Shown here one piece after another: positions 1 through 12,461 of a DNA stretch of 64,000 bases. The translations under genes and the position numbers were made by a program. The notes under the pieces are model-generated. The model was not told the DNA's origin. It worked only from the letters and a program-made list of their open reading frames with translations, and did no database searches. Source of the DNA: Lunularia cruciata (Eukaryota > Streptophyta > Marchantiopsida > Lunulariales > Lunulariaceae); NCBI GenBank assembly GCA_948567375.1, contig OX419755.1, positions 19,670,517 to 19,734,516 of the forward strand. The letters run 5' to 3'. How positions within the stretch are numbered: the stretch's first letter is position 1; each line of letters starts with the position of its first letter.

Positions 1-1420
1 GTGATCATAATTACGTGCTTTCAGTGGAACATAGCTCATTTTCACTACACCTAGACCAGGTAAAGCCCGATCTAAACTGTAGCTGACCCTCTGAAGAACT
101 CCAGCGTAACACAGGTGCAGGCCATATTTTGCCTCTTGTCACTACTATCCACCCTTCACACCTCACTTTGTACAAAATCTCTATATCTTCGGGTATCTCG
201 AATTGCAGTAACTGTTATCGAAGCCACATAATCGCTTGCAGGAGTGTAAATTTCTCACCAAGGTCCTGCTTCTCCTAAGAAAGATCTTGCTAAACGATAT
301 TTGCCGGGAGTGATGAAGTGCAGGAAGGGCCACGCCTTACAGGCTCTCCTATAATGACTTCTAGAGTTGATAGTTGATCTCTAGATGCTATTCGCAAACC
401 AATACTCTAAATGCTCCTGGATAGTATACCTGGCCTGGTGTTGTCGTGTGAGAACACTTTCCATTCCGCGCTATGTACAGTTCACAGGATGAGATCACAA
501 TAGGTAGCAACCATGCCGCGCCACATACATCTAAAAGAAAGAACCTTAAGACGGCCCGAATCCAATCCAGATTACTTTGTCGGTTGTTCCACATTCGAAA
601 TGGACATGAGTCTTCGACGAGTATCATCGTCGTTATCGACAGGCGAGGCCGCCTTCGCAGCCGTTCCGTTAGGAACTACGGACGTCGGCACAGCCTGGGA
701 AATAGCCATCAGACGCGATCGAGCATCCTCGGCCTGTGTCGGCTCTGGAGTGGATTGTGCAACGCCGTTCTTCGGTTGCGGTGTCTCTTGGCAAGACTCC
801 ATAGCTCTTGTTCAAAGTGGACGAATAGACCTCTACTTGTTCTCTCTTTTCTTCAATCCGGTACTCTAGCGCGCAACTCAGGATTTGATTTCTTCGCGCA
901 CCTAAGTACTTCGAGATGCCGACGTCGAAACTGGTCCCAATCCCACCAGTCCTCAACGCAGAGAACTTGAATTGCCAAATAACCGATATTTGAAGCTACG
1001 ATTCGATCTTTCGCTCTTTCAAGCGTGTTCCTGATAAACAACTCACTCGGAATCTTCAAATCTCAAACCTCACCTAAACTGTTTAACCTGTAGAGGCGGA
1101 GATGACAGGAATACGAAGGGTTTACTTACTTGCCCCACCAACAATGCTATCCACGAACTCTCTGACTGGATTAAGATCGCCACGACTTGCCGTACATAAC
1201 AATTCTCCACACGATAATATAGTTGGAGAGTAGACACGAGATTGTATAGTACAGTAGTGCCCAAGTCAACTGACAGTGCCTCGTCTCCTCCCCTGCGAAC
1301 GCGTTTCACAGCGCTGAGAAACCTGCTGGATAATCTACACCGGCTATTGGAAAAGTCCTTGTTTCTAATTGCGGGATACTTGCCCGCTTGACCATACTTA
1401 CTCGTGTGAGATGGTACTTA
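1..1420 (-). other. Gene-like island, unidentified exons
   Basis: This stretch has balanced base composition compared with the AT-rich DNA that follows. On the minus strand there are adjoining open stretches at 853-1,059, 669-956 and 572-802. The last contains an acidic run (DNDDD) and two related motifs, RLMAIS and RLMSIS, about 30 residues apart. The first contains a WWDWDQF tryptophan cluster. The pieces lie in different frames, so they would need introns or frameshifts to join. I do not recognise a protein family. It could be the end of a gene lying mostly outside the window, or an old pseudogene. Confidence 0.3.
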
Positions 1421-1720
1421 ATATTAGTAAATGCAATAGATTATAGCTAGCCTAGATTAGGGGTATTTAAATTATGTCCGAGATAATAATAATTTAATTA
1501 AAATATAATTTTTATGTAAATTAAAAATTTAAGACAAATATAACCACTGCATTAATCTAACAATTCGATCTAGTAAAATAAAGTATTTTGACAAATAATA
1601 TAATATAAATCCTTAAAAATCGAAGCTAGTGAAAATTGATGATTTATATCATTCATACCCAAAAGTAAAATTATGACATCCACAATACCATTGAGATAAT
1701 AATATGTAAAATTTCACTAA
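1421..1720. other. AT-rich spacer, nothing recognised
   Basis: Very AT-rich DNA with no open frame or repeat that I can identify. It separates the two gene-like islands. Confidence 0.5.
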
Positions 1721-2083
1721 TTGCTCTTATATTATCCAATCGAGTCAGATAAACCAAACGACAAACACGTGAAGCGACCCCACCTCCTGGTGTCGCGCTC
1801 TGGATGCCTTCTTACAGATTCCCTACGTCTCTCTCTTCAAACTGCCTGCCAAAAGGCAACTCGTAACACGAGGATTCCTGTAACGAACCCTTCGTCTTTC
1901 CTCGACGGAATTCTCCCCGCCCTCCTGCCAAGAGTCCCTGTCACCACCGAACCCTAACCCTAAAGATCACCTCCCGGCGACCGTCTCTGTTTCCGACCAT
2001 TTTCTCTACTAATTGCCTTTACCCATCTGTCCCCTCTTTTGTTTCGGTCCCAAACATCGTATTGCACCGTGGTGTTTTACAAG
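1721..2083 (+). promoter_or_regulatory. Candidate 5' exon with splice donor
   Basis: A C-rich, relatively GC-rich block ending in AAG|GTAAGC at 2,081-2,089, which matches a plant 5' splice donor. The C-rich composition and the lack of a convincing long frame fit a 5' untranslated first exon of a plus-strand gene whose intron would start at 2,084. The following DNA is AT-rich and carries a pogo transposon. No downstream exon was identified, so this is a weak inference. It contains a short ACCCTAACCCTAAA stretch, too short to be telomeric. Confidence 0.3.
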
Positions 2084-2593
2084 GTAAGCATGGAATATGC
2101 CTTTTATTATTCCTTCTTGGAGAGGAATCAAAAGGAACTGATATTCTCAGTGGTGGGAATTGAAATTTTCACATCTATTTTATGATATTTTCTATAATTC
2201 TGAGTTTCTCGTCAAGTTGGAGAGTTCTAAATTAGCATATGGTTTCTATCCCCCAAATTTGGCTGTCAATTCCCAAGCGTCATGTGGAAGTACGCGGTTA
2301 GCTCGAAAGAGGTGCTATGGAACTCATTTAGTAAGTAAGTTACTAAAATTAGAAATGGAACTAAAACTTGCTAATTAGGTTGAAATTGATAAAACAAAAA
2401 ATTACTTCAAGCACACTTCCTTCACTCGGTGTTGGGCCATTTGCTTTTGTCTAAATTTTCTCCGTAACATTGGGGTATGAAATTACCAATAATTCTGTAG
2501 ACTTTCATAGAGTTTAATTTCTCCTTTCCTCATTGTTCACAAGTTGAATGCACTAGTTGGCAAACAAATAAGGGCCAATTGTGAACCAACCCT

Positions 2594-2812
2594 GCCCATA
2601 GGTAGTCTAGAATGAAACAAGATTGTAATTGAAATTTCAAAAAATAAATTTGAGTTGAATGCACATTCACGACCAAACAAAGGTAAATACAGCGTACACA
2701 CAATGATGCGAATCAATCGTGTTGTAGGCAGTCCTGAATGAAAGAAGTCAATACATTGAAATTTCAAAATCTAAATTTGAGCTGAATACGTATTCACAAC
2801 CAAGCAAAGGTA
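2594..2812 (+). repeat. Two-unit direct repeat (~95 bp)
   Basis: Two diverged units, 2,594-2,686 and 2,719-2,812, share a common order of words, including GAAATTTCAAA, AAATTTGAG, TGAAT and CAAAGGTA. The second unit ends exactly at the left edge of the pogo transposon. The rest of 2,084-2,593 holds nothing recognised. Confidence 0.55.
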
Positions 2813-5316
2813 CAGAGTAAAACCTCCCAATAGTGACATACATCTGCACTGCAGATGGATGTCACTATTGAGAGGTTGTCACTAATAAGAGGAAAGTGCA
2901 CATCCTGTTTCCCGTTTCCCGTTTGAGTCTTGACGTTCTTGAACATTTTGCAACTATGGTGCACAACCTACACACCTTTTTCCCACTCTCTCTATTTTTC
3001 CTTTCAATTACACTATGATTGGTGTAGGACCTACAAAATATTGTTGTATTCTATTATCTACAAGCATGCGCAACCTCTTTCCCACTTGAGTTCTTGAGTC
3101 CTTACATTCTTGAACATTCTGCAACTTGGGTGCCCAACCTACACACCTTTTTCCCACTCTCGCTATTTCTCCTTCTGATAGCACGGTGATTGGTGTTGGG
3201 GCTATAGACTATATTGTTGTATCTGATTATCTACACGCATGTAGTTCAATGTCAAGAAGCGTAGGTGTTTGGACGTGATGATGAAGTTGGAGGTTATCAA
3301 TTTTCTCAGTCAACCTAGAGCCACCCATGAACAAGTGGCATCACATTTTGTAGTGGCATGTCTGACTGTGACCGAAATCTGGAAAGAGAGGGAACTCATT
3401 AAGCAGGTGGCATTTGATTTGAATCAATTTGGGTTGAAAATAGTTTTGACATCAACTCAAGTGCAGCTTCTTCTCGACATGGTGCATCAATGGCATATGC
3501 ACGTTGAGATTGATGCACCCATACTAAATGTGACTGGCAAGGTGCTTAAGAACAAGGCTCTATGTTTTTAGAGACAAGATCTTGTAGGACTTCACCAAAT
3601 GTTTGAAACCATCAGATGCAATTGCTCTATAGGCATTTTTTGCCTCCAATGGATGGCTTGAGAAGTATCTGAATTGCATCTCCACAACTAGCAAGAAGAA
3701 GTATGGAGAACACAACAACCTCAATCTGATGCAAGTCAAGAAGAGTTTGCATGAAATTCACAAAATGTTGAATGATGTCTCTCTTGGATGCATTATCAAC
3801 ATTGATGAGTCAGCTCTACAACATTGCACCACATCATCAAGATCATTCTACACAGTCAATATGGAAGGTTGTGGTATCAAGCGTAGCAAAGAACAAATCA
3901 CAATGACTCTCAAAGTTAGCGATGTCTCAAGCAAAACGTTTTGCACTCAAGTTATTGCAAAGAGCGCACGTCCATGCACTTTGAAGAGTATTCCTGATAT
4001 AAGTAAGGCGTTTGGTATTATTTATGACCACCAAGCTAAAGCTTAGCAAGACACGTCCTCATATATGTGCTTGCTGCACACATACAACAAAATTGCCAAG
4101 CAACTCAACATCTTCTATATCCTCCAGGACAATTGTTCATCACATGTTTATGTAGCTAATTTTTTTGATCCAACGGGCTCACAAGAAACGGGTTCAAGTA
4201 TTAGAACATACACATCATTTTTTCCCACCCAATGCTACCAATGATTATCAACCTCCTGATCAAGGCATCATTTGCTCTTTCAAAGCATGCTTTTGATGTG
4301 CCCAATTGAACCATCTTCTTTTTGAGTATGAAATTTGGCAAACTAGTGAACGTGCACCCGCTTCTCAATTTTTGATCAACAACCATATGCACTTGTGCAA
4401 TGTGCTTAGTTGGGTCAAATCAGCATCAGACGGATCAAAGAGAACACTGTTTGATGGTGTTTTGTCAAAGAAAATTGTCTCCCCATCGTTACAAATGTCA
4501 TCGCCAATCAACATAGAGATTGCTTTGCTCCTAGCTCTAATCAAGCTATCGATGATTTAGTGATACTGCTGAGAGAAATTTGATTGGAGGAATCTCTCTC
4601 AACATCATTGGGTCTTGATGACAAAGATTTTGAACAAGTTGTTGAAGAACTCATTGAAATGGATGCGCTTGATGCTATTGGTGATGATGAGGTTGACAAT
4701 GATAACATTGTCAAGTCTGTTCTTGAACAACATAACCTAATGCAGAATTCCAGAAATATTGATGATGATGATGTTGAATAGATCCCACTTTTGATAGGCA
4801 TTGAGCAAGCAAATTGAGCCATCACGGATTTAATCAATCTTTCTCTCTCTCTCGACTCATTGCTATCATCGGAACTTCAAAGCAACTTCAGAAAGCTTGT
4901 TGGACATTGATTCATCAATAGAAAGTTGAGAAAAATAGGTTGTTGAAACAATCCGCGTTATCAATGTGTTTTACCTTGGTCTAACAAGGATAACCTTAGT
5001 CAATGGAGAGAACTATTGGGATTTGAAGTTTAATATAGATGCCACAATTATCTGTATTCCATTTTCCACTTTCACACAACCCATAAAAGCACTTTTTAAA
5101 GATAGGATACAGATACAGATATAGATAGGATATTTCCTCCATATTTACACTATAGAACTATCACTATTGACACCATCATGTCACTATTGCCCAATTGTGA
5201 TGTATTGTTATTATTGGGCAAAGTTATCGGTTCTAGACTAATTGTTCTAGGGTTCTTGTTCACTAATGAGAGGATGTTACTCATACGAGGTGGAATTATT
5301 GGGAGGTTTTACTCTA
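2813..5316 (+). mobile_element. pogo/Tigger-type DNA transposon
   Basis: The element is bounded by terminal inverted repeats: CAGAGTAAAACCTCCCAATA at the left and the reverse complement of TAGAGTAAAACCTCCCAATA at the right, identical except for the first base. TA dinucleotides flank both ends (2,811-2,812 and 5,317-5,318), the target duplication of the Tc1/mariner superfamily. Inside is a decayed plus-strand DDE transposase. The 2.5-kb length is usual for an autonomous pogo/Tigger element. The transposase is broken, so this copy could move only with help from elsewhere. Confidence 0.85.
3251..4780 (+). pseudogene. pogo-like DDE transposase, broken
   Basis: The N-terminal part (3,269-3,571) has the CENP-B/pogo helix-turn-helix signature, with KLEVINFL followed by a TVTEIWK segment. 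The catalytic core follows: NIDESAL (first Asp, near 3,800), SKEQITMTL, the second Asp in LQDNCSSH (near 4,130) and the third in QPPDQGI (near 4,255). This order and wording fit the DDE_1 superfamily. Damage includes a TAG at 4,044-4,046, where the family usually has Trp, several frameshifts, and an acidic C-terminal tail in another frame (4,584-4,781). Not translatable as one protein. Confidence 0.85.
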
Positions 5317-5318
5317 TA

Positions 5319-6739
5319 ATCAAAAAATAACTTCAAAGTAAAACAAAATCTACCCTTGAAAGACTCAAAGTATTTTGTTGATCCATTGCCTTTCTAGATG
5401 ATGAAGTCATGGCCAACAAAAAATTAGTACGTGGAGTTGACTCAGTTGGCTAATTAGTACCTTGGATTTCCACTCACCTTGGTGTGACATGGCAAATGCT
5501 ATGGATGGTTGTTGGCACCTATTACGTTTGCTAACAAGGTAAGTTGACAACATGTACAACAAATGAAAGAAATCTCAAGTGAGTTCTATTTGTTCACGAT
5601 CGTATTACATATGATGACTAGTACTCTTGTTGTCATGAAACTTAATAGAAGTTCTTATCTAGGTTTTCCCAAGAGCATAAACTAACTTAACACTCTAATC
5701 TTGTTGTTTTGTAGCTCAATATATTCTTGTCATGTTTGCCTTTTCGCAAACCAAGTACTATTGCTTGACATTCTAATCTTGCTTTTCTATACATTTGGTA
5801 GGGCATTATTTGTAGCATTTTTGCCTTCACTATCAGGTCTTAATACATTAGAATCAATGGGTAGCAGGGATGTTTTGTTTCTTCATAATTAAAATTTGGT
5901 TCTAAAGAGAATATATACATCTAGTTTTCAAATTTTGATAGAATTGAATAGCCTTTAAAGATGATGTTTGGAATGCATTAATGAGTAAGTGCTTATGGCT
6001 TATCTTGATACGTGGACCTTCAACTTCTTAAGGTTTGAGAAACCTCTTGCTGAATTTAACTTGAAAAATTGTAAAATTTATACATTGACTATTGTACATA
6101 AATTACATATGACTTGTTTATAAGTTTCTCTAGTACTTAAGTACCTTACTCGTTACCTCATTCATCTTAGTTATTGCTCTGTAAGCATTAAGACAAGCAC
6201 AATTCACTTTCAACGGGTCTTCATTTACATCATATACCAAGTTAGTTGCCATCACATCCCAAATGTATAAAGATATGTTATAGGATTATCCTTTAATTTG
6301 TAGTGCACAAAACTTGGTGGTTTCCATAGAAACCCTAGTTAGGTGCTCATTAGCATATAAGAGTTAAATATAGGTCATAAAGTACAAAAGGATTCTACTT
6401 GGTTGTGTTTTCTTGGTTCTTGGTTTTCTTGGTCTTGTACACATGGAAAACCAAGTGTACACACTTGGTTTGTGTTTTGCATATCCTTGTTTCCTCATTG
6501 ACTTGAAATCATTATCACTTGGATGATGATACAAAGCTTTGACAATGAAAGATGTGGAAAATATAACCATTAATGTGAATCCTTTCTAGTTACTCTATGT
6601 ATATGCATCCAATCTTGCATTATAGTTTGTCAAGTCCTCAATATATGATCCTCATATCACACTCCACAACTATTATCATGTCATTATCACCTTTAGCACT
6701 TAAAGACAAGTCTATTTGAACCTCATCTCATACAATGCT
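5319..6739. other. Unassigned AT-rich DNA
   Basis: No recognisable coding or repeat family was seen. Short open stretches (for example 5,701-5,892 plus and 6,364-6,570 minus) look like chance frames. Confidence 0.4.
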
Positions 6740-8100
6740 CCCTCCGCTAGCAAGCTTCAATTCATCCTTAGAACTCTTCATTCAAGAAACCAAGGATTGG
6801 GCCATGGATTAGTGCTAAGTCATAATGGAAAGCAAGTCAAACAAAAAGACCATTTACTCCAAATGTGACTATGGAGGCACTTACTACCACCAACTTGACA
6901 TGACAATTGAAAACAAAAGATTAGCATACGGCTTGGCAAATGCCTATTCCAAGTTGTTATCCAAGAAGGATTGAAGCATATAAGCTAAAAATCACCAATC
7001 TTTGATACAATCATCCCTCTTTTTATGACATATCTGACCACCCCATAGCTAGATGTTTCAATGCAAAAGCTACCAAAAAGGTTAGGACGTTAGTTATAGG
7101 GACATATCCTTGTCAAATTTCAAAAGCTCTTTAACAAGCATAAACTTCTATTACTCTTGGCACTCCAAGGGATATTTATAACAAAAAGGGCAAATATCCA
7201 TAGAGAAGTTTTGGGTGGGATGAAGTCCTATCCAAAGTTTCTCTACAGGAGATGACATCCATCCAATCCCTGGACTAAGGGACTAAAAAGAGTGGAAATA
7301 GTCAAACCAACTTGCTGATGTGGGTAATATGACCCATCTCTTTTTCCCAAAAAATATTCTATTACTCTAGTGGCAGTGTGGCCACATGTTCCTAATGAAT
7401 TGTACATACCACACAAATTAATTCAATCCTCTCTTATTGAACATTGTTGAAGTAATGGCAACAAGTAAGACTTTCCTTGTTGGATTTGCATTCTTGCAGA
7501 AGGAAGAGTGGAGGGATTACCTTTAGGCATTGGCAAAACTTTTGGGACCTTTTTTGGCTTGCGCAGCCTTTGGTCACCATTGTCACCAAAGCCTTTGGTG
7601 ATGGTGGTGATGAAAATGGAGTTAGGACTGATGGGTGCACAAGACAATGTGTTCTCAACCACAAACCATCTCATTTTCTTTTGGTGCATTTTGAAGAATG
7701 TCTTGTCCAATTTTATTAGTCACTTTGATGAAAATGAGGGTTCAACAAGTTTTTGAGAAGTGGAATGTGATAGGACTACTCCATCAATTAACAAGTTTGT
7801 TGATAATTGTGCATCTCTCCAAAGCCAATTGGAGCATCACCCAAAGATAGTGGAGTATTTGAAGCAAACATTGCTACTATTGAAAGACCATTTTGCCTAT
7901 GCATGGACAAACAAGGTCCTCCATCTCAGATCCTATTCCACATCCAAAGTGGAGGGTGCTCATGCATTGCTCAAGAAGTTTCTCTATGTCTCAACTAGTG
8001 ATTTTTGTGAGGTAGTCAAAATGCATTGGGATGATAATTCAACATCATCAAACCACATTGCAAGCATCATTCTCATCAGAGCACTTCCACATATTTGATT
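6740..8100 (+). pseudogene. MULE / FAR1-like transposase relic
   Basis: Conceptual reading across frames gives the usual domain order of plant Mutator-like transposases. There is an N-terminal FAR1-type zinc-binding stretch (ESKSNKK then KCDYGG, near 6,830-6,880). The MULE core follows (THLFF, then MNCTYHTN, GFAFLQKEE, STTNHL, NVL; near 7,330-7,710). Last is the segment AWTNKVLHL with SKVEGAHALLKKFL (near 7,900-7,985). Breaks include a TAG in place of Trp in the motif DYLWAL (near 7,522) and frameshifts near 7,560 and 7,750. Terminal inverted repeats were not found, so the element's limits are unknown. Confidence 0.75.
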
Positions 8101-8214
8101 CTCTTGGAATCCCTTTTTTTGGAAGATGTGATTGGACAAGTCTCATGATTTGGTTTGAGCACCCCAACTCATTGCACAATGTTTTGAGGATAGGAGAACC
8201 CCAAATGAAACATA

Positions 8215-8749
8215 TGACTTCATCCCTCAATACTCCAATGCCCCAAAGGAGCACCTTGTCTTTAGTATATAGCAAAGAGGATGCATTCAAAGGTAGCTCC
8301 ACCCTTGGATCAGATACATGGATTGATGATATGTCAACCAGCTCCACCCTTAGATTAGTTGCATGGATTGGTGACATGTTGATCCTTGTCCTATCTGGTT
8401 GGTCAATCAAGTTTGACCAAAGAGAATCTTTGGGAATATTCTTGTAGGAAGCTCAGAACAACATAAGTGAGGTACCATTAGAAATCAAGCTCTTGGTGAG
8501 ACAAACAAGGAAGGAAGAATGCAAACACCTTTTTTCTTTGTAGGGAGAGAACTTTTCATTTTTGAGACCTAATTCATCCATTTAGGCCTCCAAAATTGGC
8601 TTTGATGTTTTTGGAGTGCTTTATTTGTCAAAGTACTTGATTGGTGTCATCTCTATCTGATCTACTTATATCATCATATATAAGATCCTTCTAGATATTA
8701 CCAAGCCAATTTCCACCTCTAGATAATATATTTAACTAATGGTGTTACA
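8215..8749 (-). repeat. LTR-like repeat family 2, copy a
   Basis: A member of a family whose sense strand starts TGTAATACC and continues with a TTATCTAGAGGTG-like segment. This copy reads on the minus strand, starting at 8,749. Other copies are at 25,180-25,862, 27,538-28,302 and 50,882-51,480. The TG start and recurrent full-length occurrence fit a solo LTR. It interrupts the 3' end of the MULE relic. Confidence 0.65.
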
Positions 8750-9315
8750 TAGAATTGTCATCCCACCTTCTAGTTCTAATAGCCAAGTTGAATGTATTTG
8801 ATGCCATCAAAATCAAGTATGGGTGACTTTATCATCATAAACCAGCAATATTGAAGACTTGATTATGGGATCTTCTTTAGGAGGAGCTACATGATATCAA
8901 GAATCTAGTGGCTATGGTTACAAAAGGCAACCCTTGGACATCTAAAGTCTTTTGCAACAAAAGACAAGTCCTCCTATGAAGTCTTAGAGCTTCCTCCTAA
9001 ATGGCAGGATTATGAGTACCACAAGGCCCATCATGATATCCAAACATGCAAAGATAAAGAACCCAAAAGTGACAAACCTTTGTCAAAGGTTGATGACATT
9101 GCATCTAGTCCATTAGCTTGTTGGATGGAGTCCAAGATAAATGTTAAGAGAGATTGCAATTATGATTTTTGAAGGGTGGCTTTGGCGCTCAAAAATGATA
9201 AAGATGGATGACCTCAAATCTGGCAAGAGATGGAAGCTACCTTCCAATATAGAACCAAGTCTATTTCCAATCCTTGTTTGGACTAGGTGGGCTAAGAAGG
9301 CAAACAAGTCACCTT
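8750..9315. other. Spacer, nothing recognised
   Basis: Lies between the family-2 repeat and the right terminus of the old methyltransferase element. No coding similarity seen. Confidence 0.4.
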
Positions 9316-9572
9316 TGTCAAGCACACATACATCACTATCAACAACATACACTATAGAAGCACAACTCATACAAAAGTCATAAATGAACTCTAAATTGCC
9401 ACAATCACCTTGCTAGTTGGTGGTTAGATCCCTCTAAATCCATATAGCCATCTACTCCAAGTATGTGATATACCCCATGGTGGGCATAGATCAAGAAGCC
9501 GAGTGCTATCAAGCCCCATTATTGGTCTCTTATTTGCATTCTATATCACACAAGGAGTGAACTAGCTATAGG

Positions 9573-11640
9573 TCAAGTACATTGAGGATGGAATCACTAC
9601 CATTGAGGATTCACCTTGAGGAGGGGAGTCAAATATATCATATGTCATCTTGTTTAATAGCTATCACACACCAACATAGTAGCAACTCCACCAAAACAGC
9701 CATAAGCTTGTACAACTACTAAGCTTGGATCCATATGTCATCAATGTCTTGGAGGTGGCATGGTACATAATTGCACAAATGATCCTTCCAAACAACACCA
9801 TCATGTCCTTCCAGTATGAGGATTTTGGAAGGCAAAACTTCATGCACTCTCAAATAGTGCAGCTTGTAGTCATATCAAGTGTTGTTGATGCAATATGCTA
9901 TAGATATATATAATCACTTGGATGAAATTGATGGATTGAGGTTCTATAGCTTCCATTCAAATAGTAACATAGTGTAAGGTATCCCTATGTTGATCAATCA
10001 CTAATTTTTCAAAGGCCATTGGCATCACTCTCCAAAAGATCTTTGCATGTTGAGAACATGTGTTCATCTATATGTTTGAATCATCCAAGTCTAACAATAC
10101 AATAATAGTGCAACAAATACAGGTAAATTCAAACCTCATCTATAAAGTAGAAAGTTAGGAGAAAATGATGCTAAGGAGAGTTGCTAGCTAACCAGTAACC
10201 CATGGTCAACTATGGTAACTAACCTCCCAAGTGGTCTTTCTACAATACTTATGCAATTTTCTCTTCACCATCTAAATTGTAAAACCCATTGGTGCATGTA
10301 TATTTTATTATGATATTTAGTTTGGTATTGCAAGTAGTTCAGAGATATTATTCATATAGAGTTAAAGCAATTTTCTATATTAGCCATGATTAGCTATAAT
10401 TAATCATAGCCAACATAGAGGTGACTTTACTTTGGAAGAAGGTAAAAGAGTGAGAACCATTATTTTGGATTCTAGTGTATTGACTTGGTATTATTCCTAG
10501 GTGTTTGGATTTACAAAAAAAATTATAAACTCTTGGACCCACAACCCTATTTGGTTTAGATTCTTCTATACTCCAAGGATAGCCTATATGGAGGAATCTT
10601 TGACTTAGTAGTTGGATGAACATAAGACCAAATGCTTAGGGAATTATTCCCATGAGCTTGGATATTCCTTTAGACTTTAGACTTTATATATCTTTTTTCC
10701 TAGTAACTTGGTTACTATAGTAATTAGTATCTTTGGTGTATAACTATTTCACAAATGTATAAACTAGAGACAAGGAGGTACTCATCACTTTTCACTCAAC
10801 AACTATCTCTCTCTCTCTCATTGAGTTCTCAAGTGAGCAATGGCTTGAGTCTTGGAAATGCCTTGGAGTTTTAGCCTTAGAGGATTATGATGGAGTTGGG
10901 GTTCCTTGCCTTCTTAGTCCATGGTGTACTACCTTAATAAACATTAGAGGTTCATCTTGAATGATAAACAAGCTTGCTCATAGAACCATTGTTGTTACTA
11001 AGTTATTTTCCTCAAGGTGATTGATGGAGATAGTGTAGTGATCAATCAAGTCTTTGTCACACAAGGCTTTGCACACAAGACGTGAAACTCTCCCAAGAAT
11101 TATGTAACTTTATTCATCAAGACGTCTGCTGATGTACCAAAATGACTAAGAACCCAATCCAAGAACAAGTAAGCTATTCTTTCATTGGACTTGTTAGGAA
11201 GTGGCACCAACAACCAAAATATATCGATGATATCTCACTATCAATGGAGTATGGCATATGAGCATTAAATGAGGCTCTAAGTTGATCAGAAACCACACAT
11301 CTTACAACAAGCTACTATACATTGGTCTGTATACCATGCCACCAATAATAACTTTGGAATAAACTATATCTTCAACTCCAAAATGTCCTAGCTCCTCATG
11401 AGCATGGCATACCAATTATGGTCTCTAAGATGGAAGGAGAAATACTCACACTCTACCATCCTCCCATTCACAAAGAAGATGGTTGCACTCTAATCTAAAT
11501 TGCTTGGCTTGTTGAAGAACACAATCTTTCTCCTTGGCACCAATTTTACCACCAATACAAAGATTGTTCATCATTAAGATATCATCATGAATGTTTTGAT
11601 GATCTATACTAATATCTCCATCTTATGGATCTAAGATCTC
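9573..11640 (-). pseudogene. Integrase and PHD finger of old gypsy copy
   Basis: The minus strand from about 11,640 down to 9,573 matches the 41,030-42,513 part of the main element: linker, HHCC zinc region, catalytic core, C-terminal domain and PHD-like finger. It is interrupted by the repeat at 10,279-10,946. The terminal TGA aligns with the main copy's stop. At 9,661-9,672 the third zinc ligand of the PHD finger is still a cysteine codon (TGT), whereas the main copy has TAT. Multiple stops and indels make it non-functional. Confidence 0.8.
10279..10946 (+). repeat. 0.68-kb repeat, copy 1 (plus orientation)
   Basis: Begins TGTAAAACCCATTGGTGCA and is similar over its length to the copies at 11,783-12,461 and 20,749-21,441, which read on the minus strand. 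TG start and uniform size suggest solo LTRs. It splits the integrase of the old gypsy copy just after the catalytic core. No coding content recognised. Confidence 0.7.
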
Positions 11641-11782
11641 AACAACTCATGGCCCCAAGTACTAGAGTCCCCAATCGTAGAGCAAAAAACTCCCTTTCCT
11701 TGGGCTGCAAGCTCCACATGTCATCTAGATACTTCTCAAGTAGACATTTGAGGTGGCCTATCTCTCACTCAAGATCAATATT

Positions 11783-12461
11783 TGATGGTTATTAGGGTAG
11801 TACACCATGAAGTAAGAAGGCAAAGAACCAAAAGTCCATCACACTCCTCCAAGACTAGACCTCCAATGCACCTTCAACTCTCAAGGCATTACTCACTAGG
11901 GAATTCAATGAGAGAGAGATGGTTGCAAATGAAAAAATGATGAGTACCTCCTCACCCCTAGCTTAAATACTTGTGAAAAAGTTACACACCAAAATTATGG
12001 ATGAGGGCATTACTTTGGTAAATATTACCAAAGTAACTCAAGTTACTAGGCTAAAAGTCATATTAAATCAAAAGTTTAAAAGAATATCCATACACATGAG
12101 AATAATCCTAGGAATAAGTGGTCTTATCCTCACTAAATCTAGGATTCTTTCACCTGAGCTATCTTGGACTATAGAAAAAACTGCACAAACAAGGCTTGTG
12201 GGTCCAAGAGTTCTCAACTCTTTCCTCAAAACCAATTAACTAAGAATAATACCAAATCAATACACTAAAAGACAAAATAATGATGCTTACTCTTCTCTTT
12301 TCCTCTAAAATAGGGTCACCTTTATCTTAGCTATGACGGACTCTAACTAATCAAGATTAATGTAGAAGCTTGGCTAAAATCCATATAGGTTTATTTCTCA
12401 ACTACTTGCAATGCCAAAATTAATATCCCTAGAGACAATACATGCACTAATAGGTATTAAA
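11783..12461 (-). repeat. 0.68-kb repeat, copy 2
   Basis: Minus-orientation member of the 0.68-kb family. It lies in the old gypsy copy between sequence matching position about 39,275 of the main element and its continuation, so it was inserted just after the methyltransferase domain. The terminal dinucleotide is mutated (TTTAATACC instead of TGTAA-type). Confidence 0.7.

Noticed and set aside
572..802. A complete small protein gene on the minus strand
   Set aside because: A stop lies just upstream in the same frame and neighbouring frames look like parts of the same region. No family recognised, so it is only described as gene-like.
1950..1966. Telomere-like CCCTAA repeat
   Set aside because: Only about two units; common by chance in plant leader sequences.
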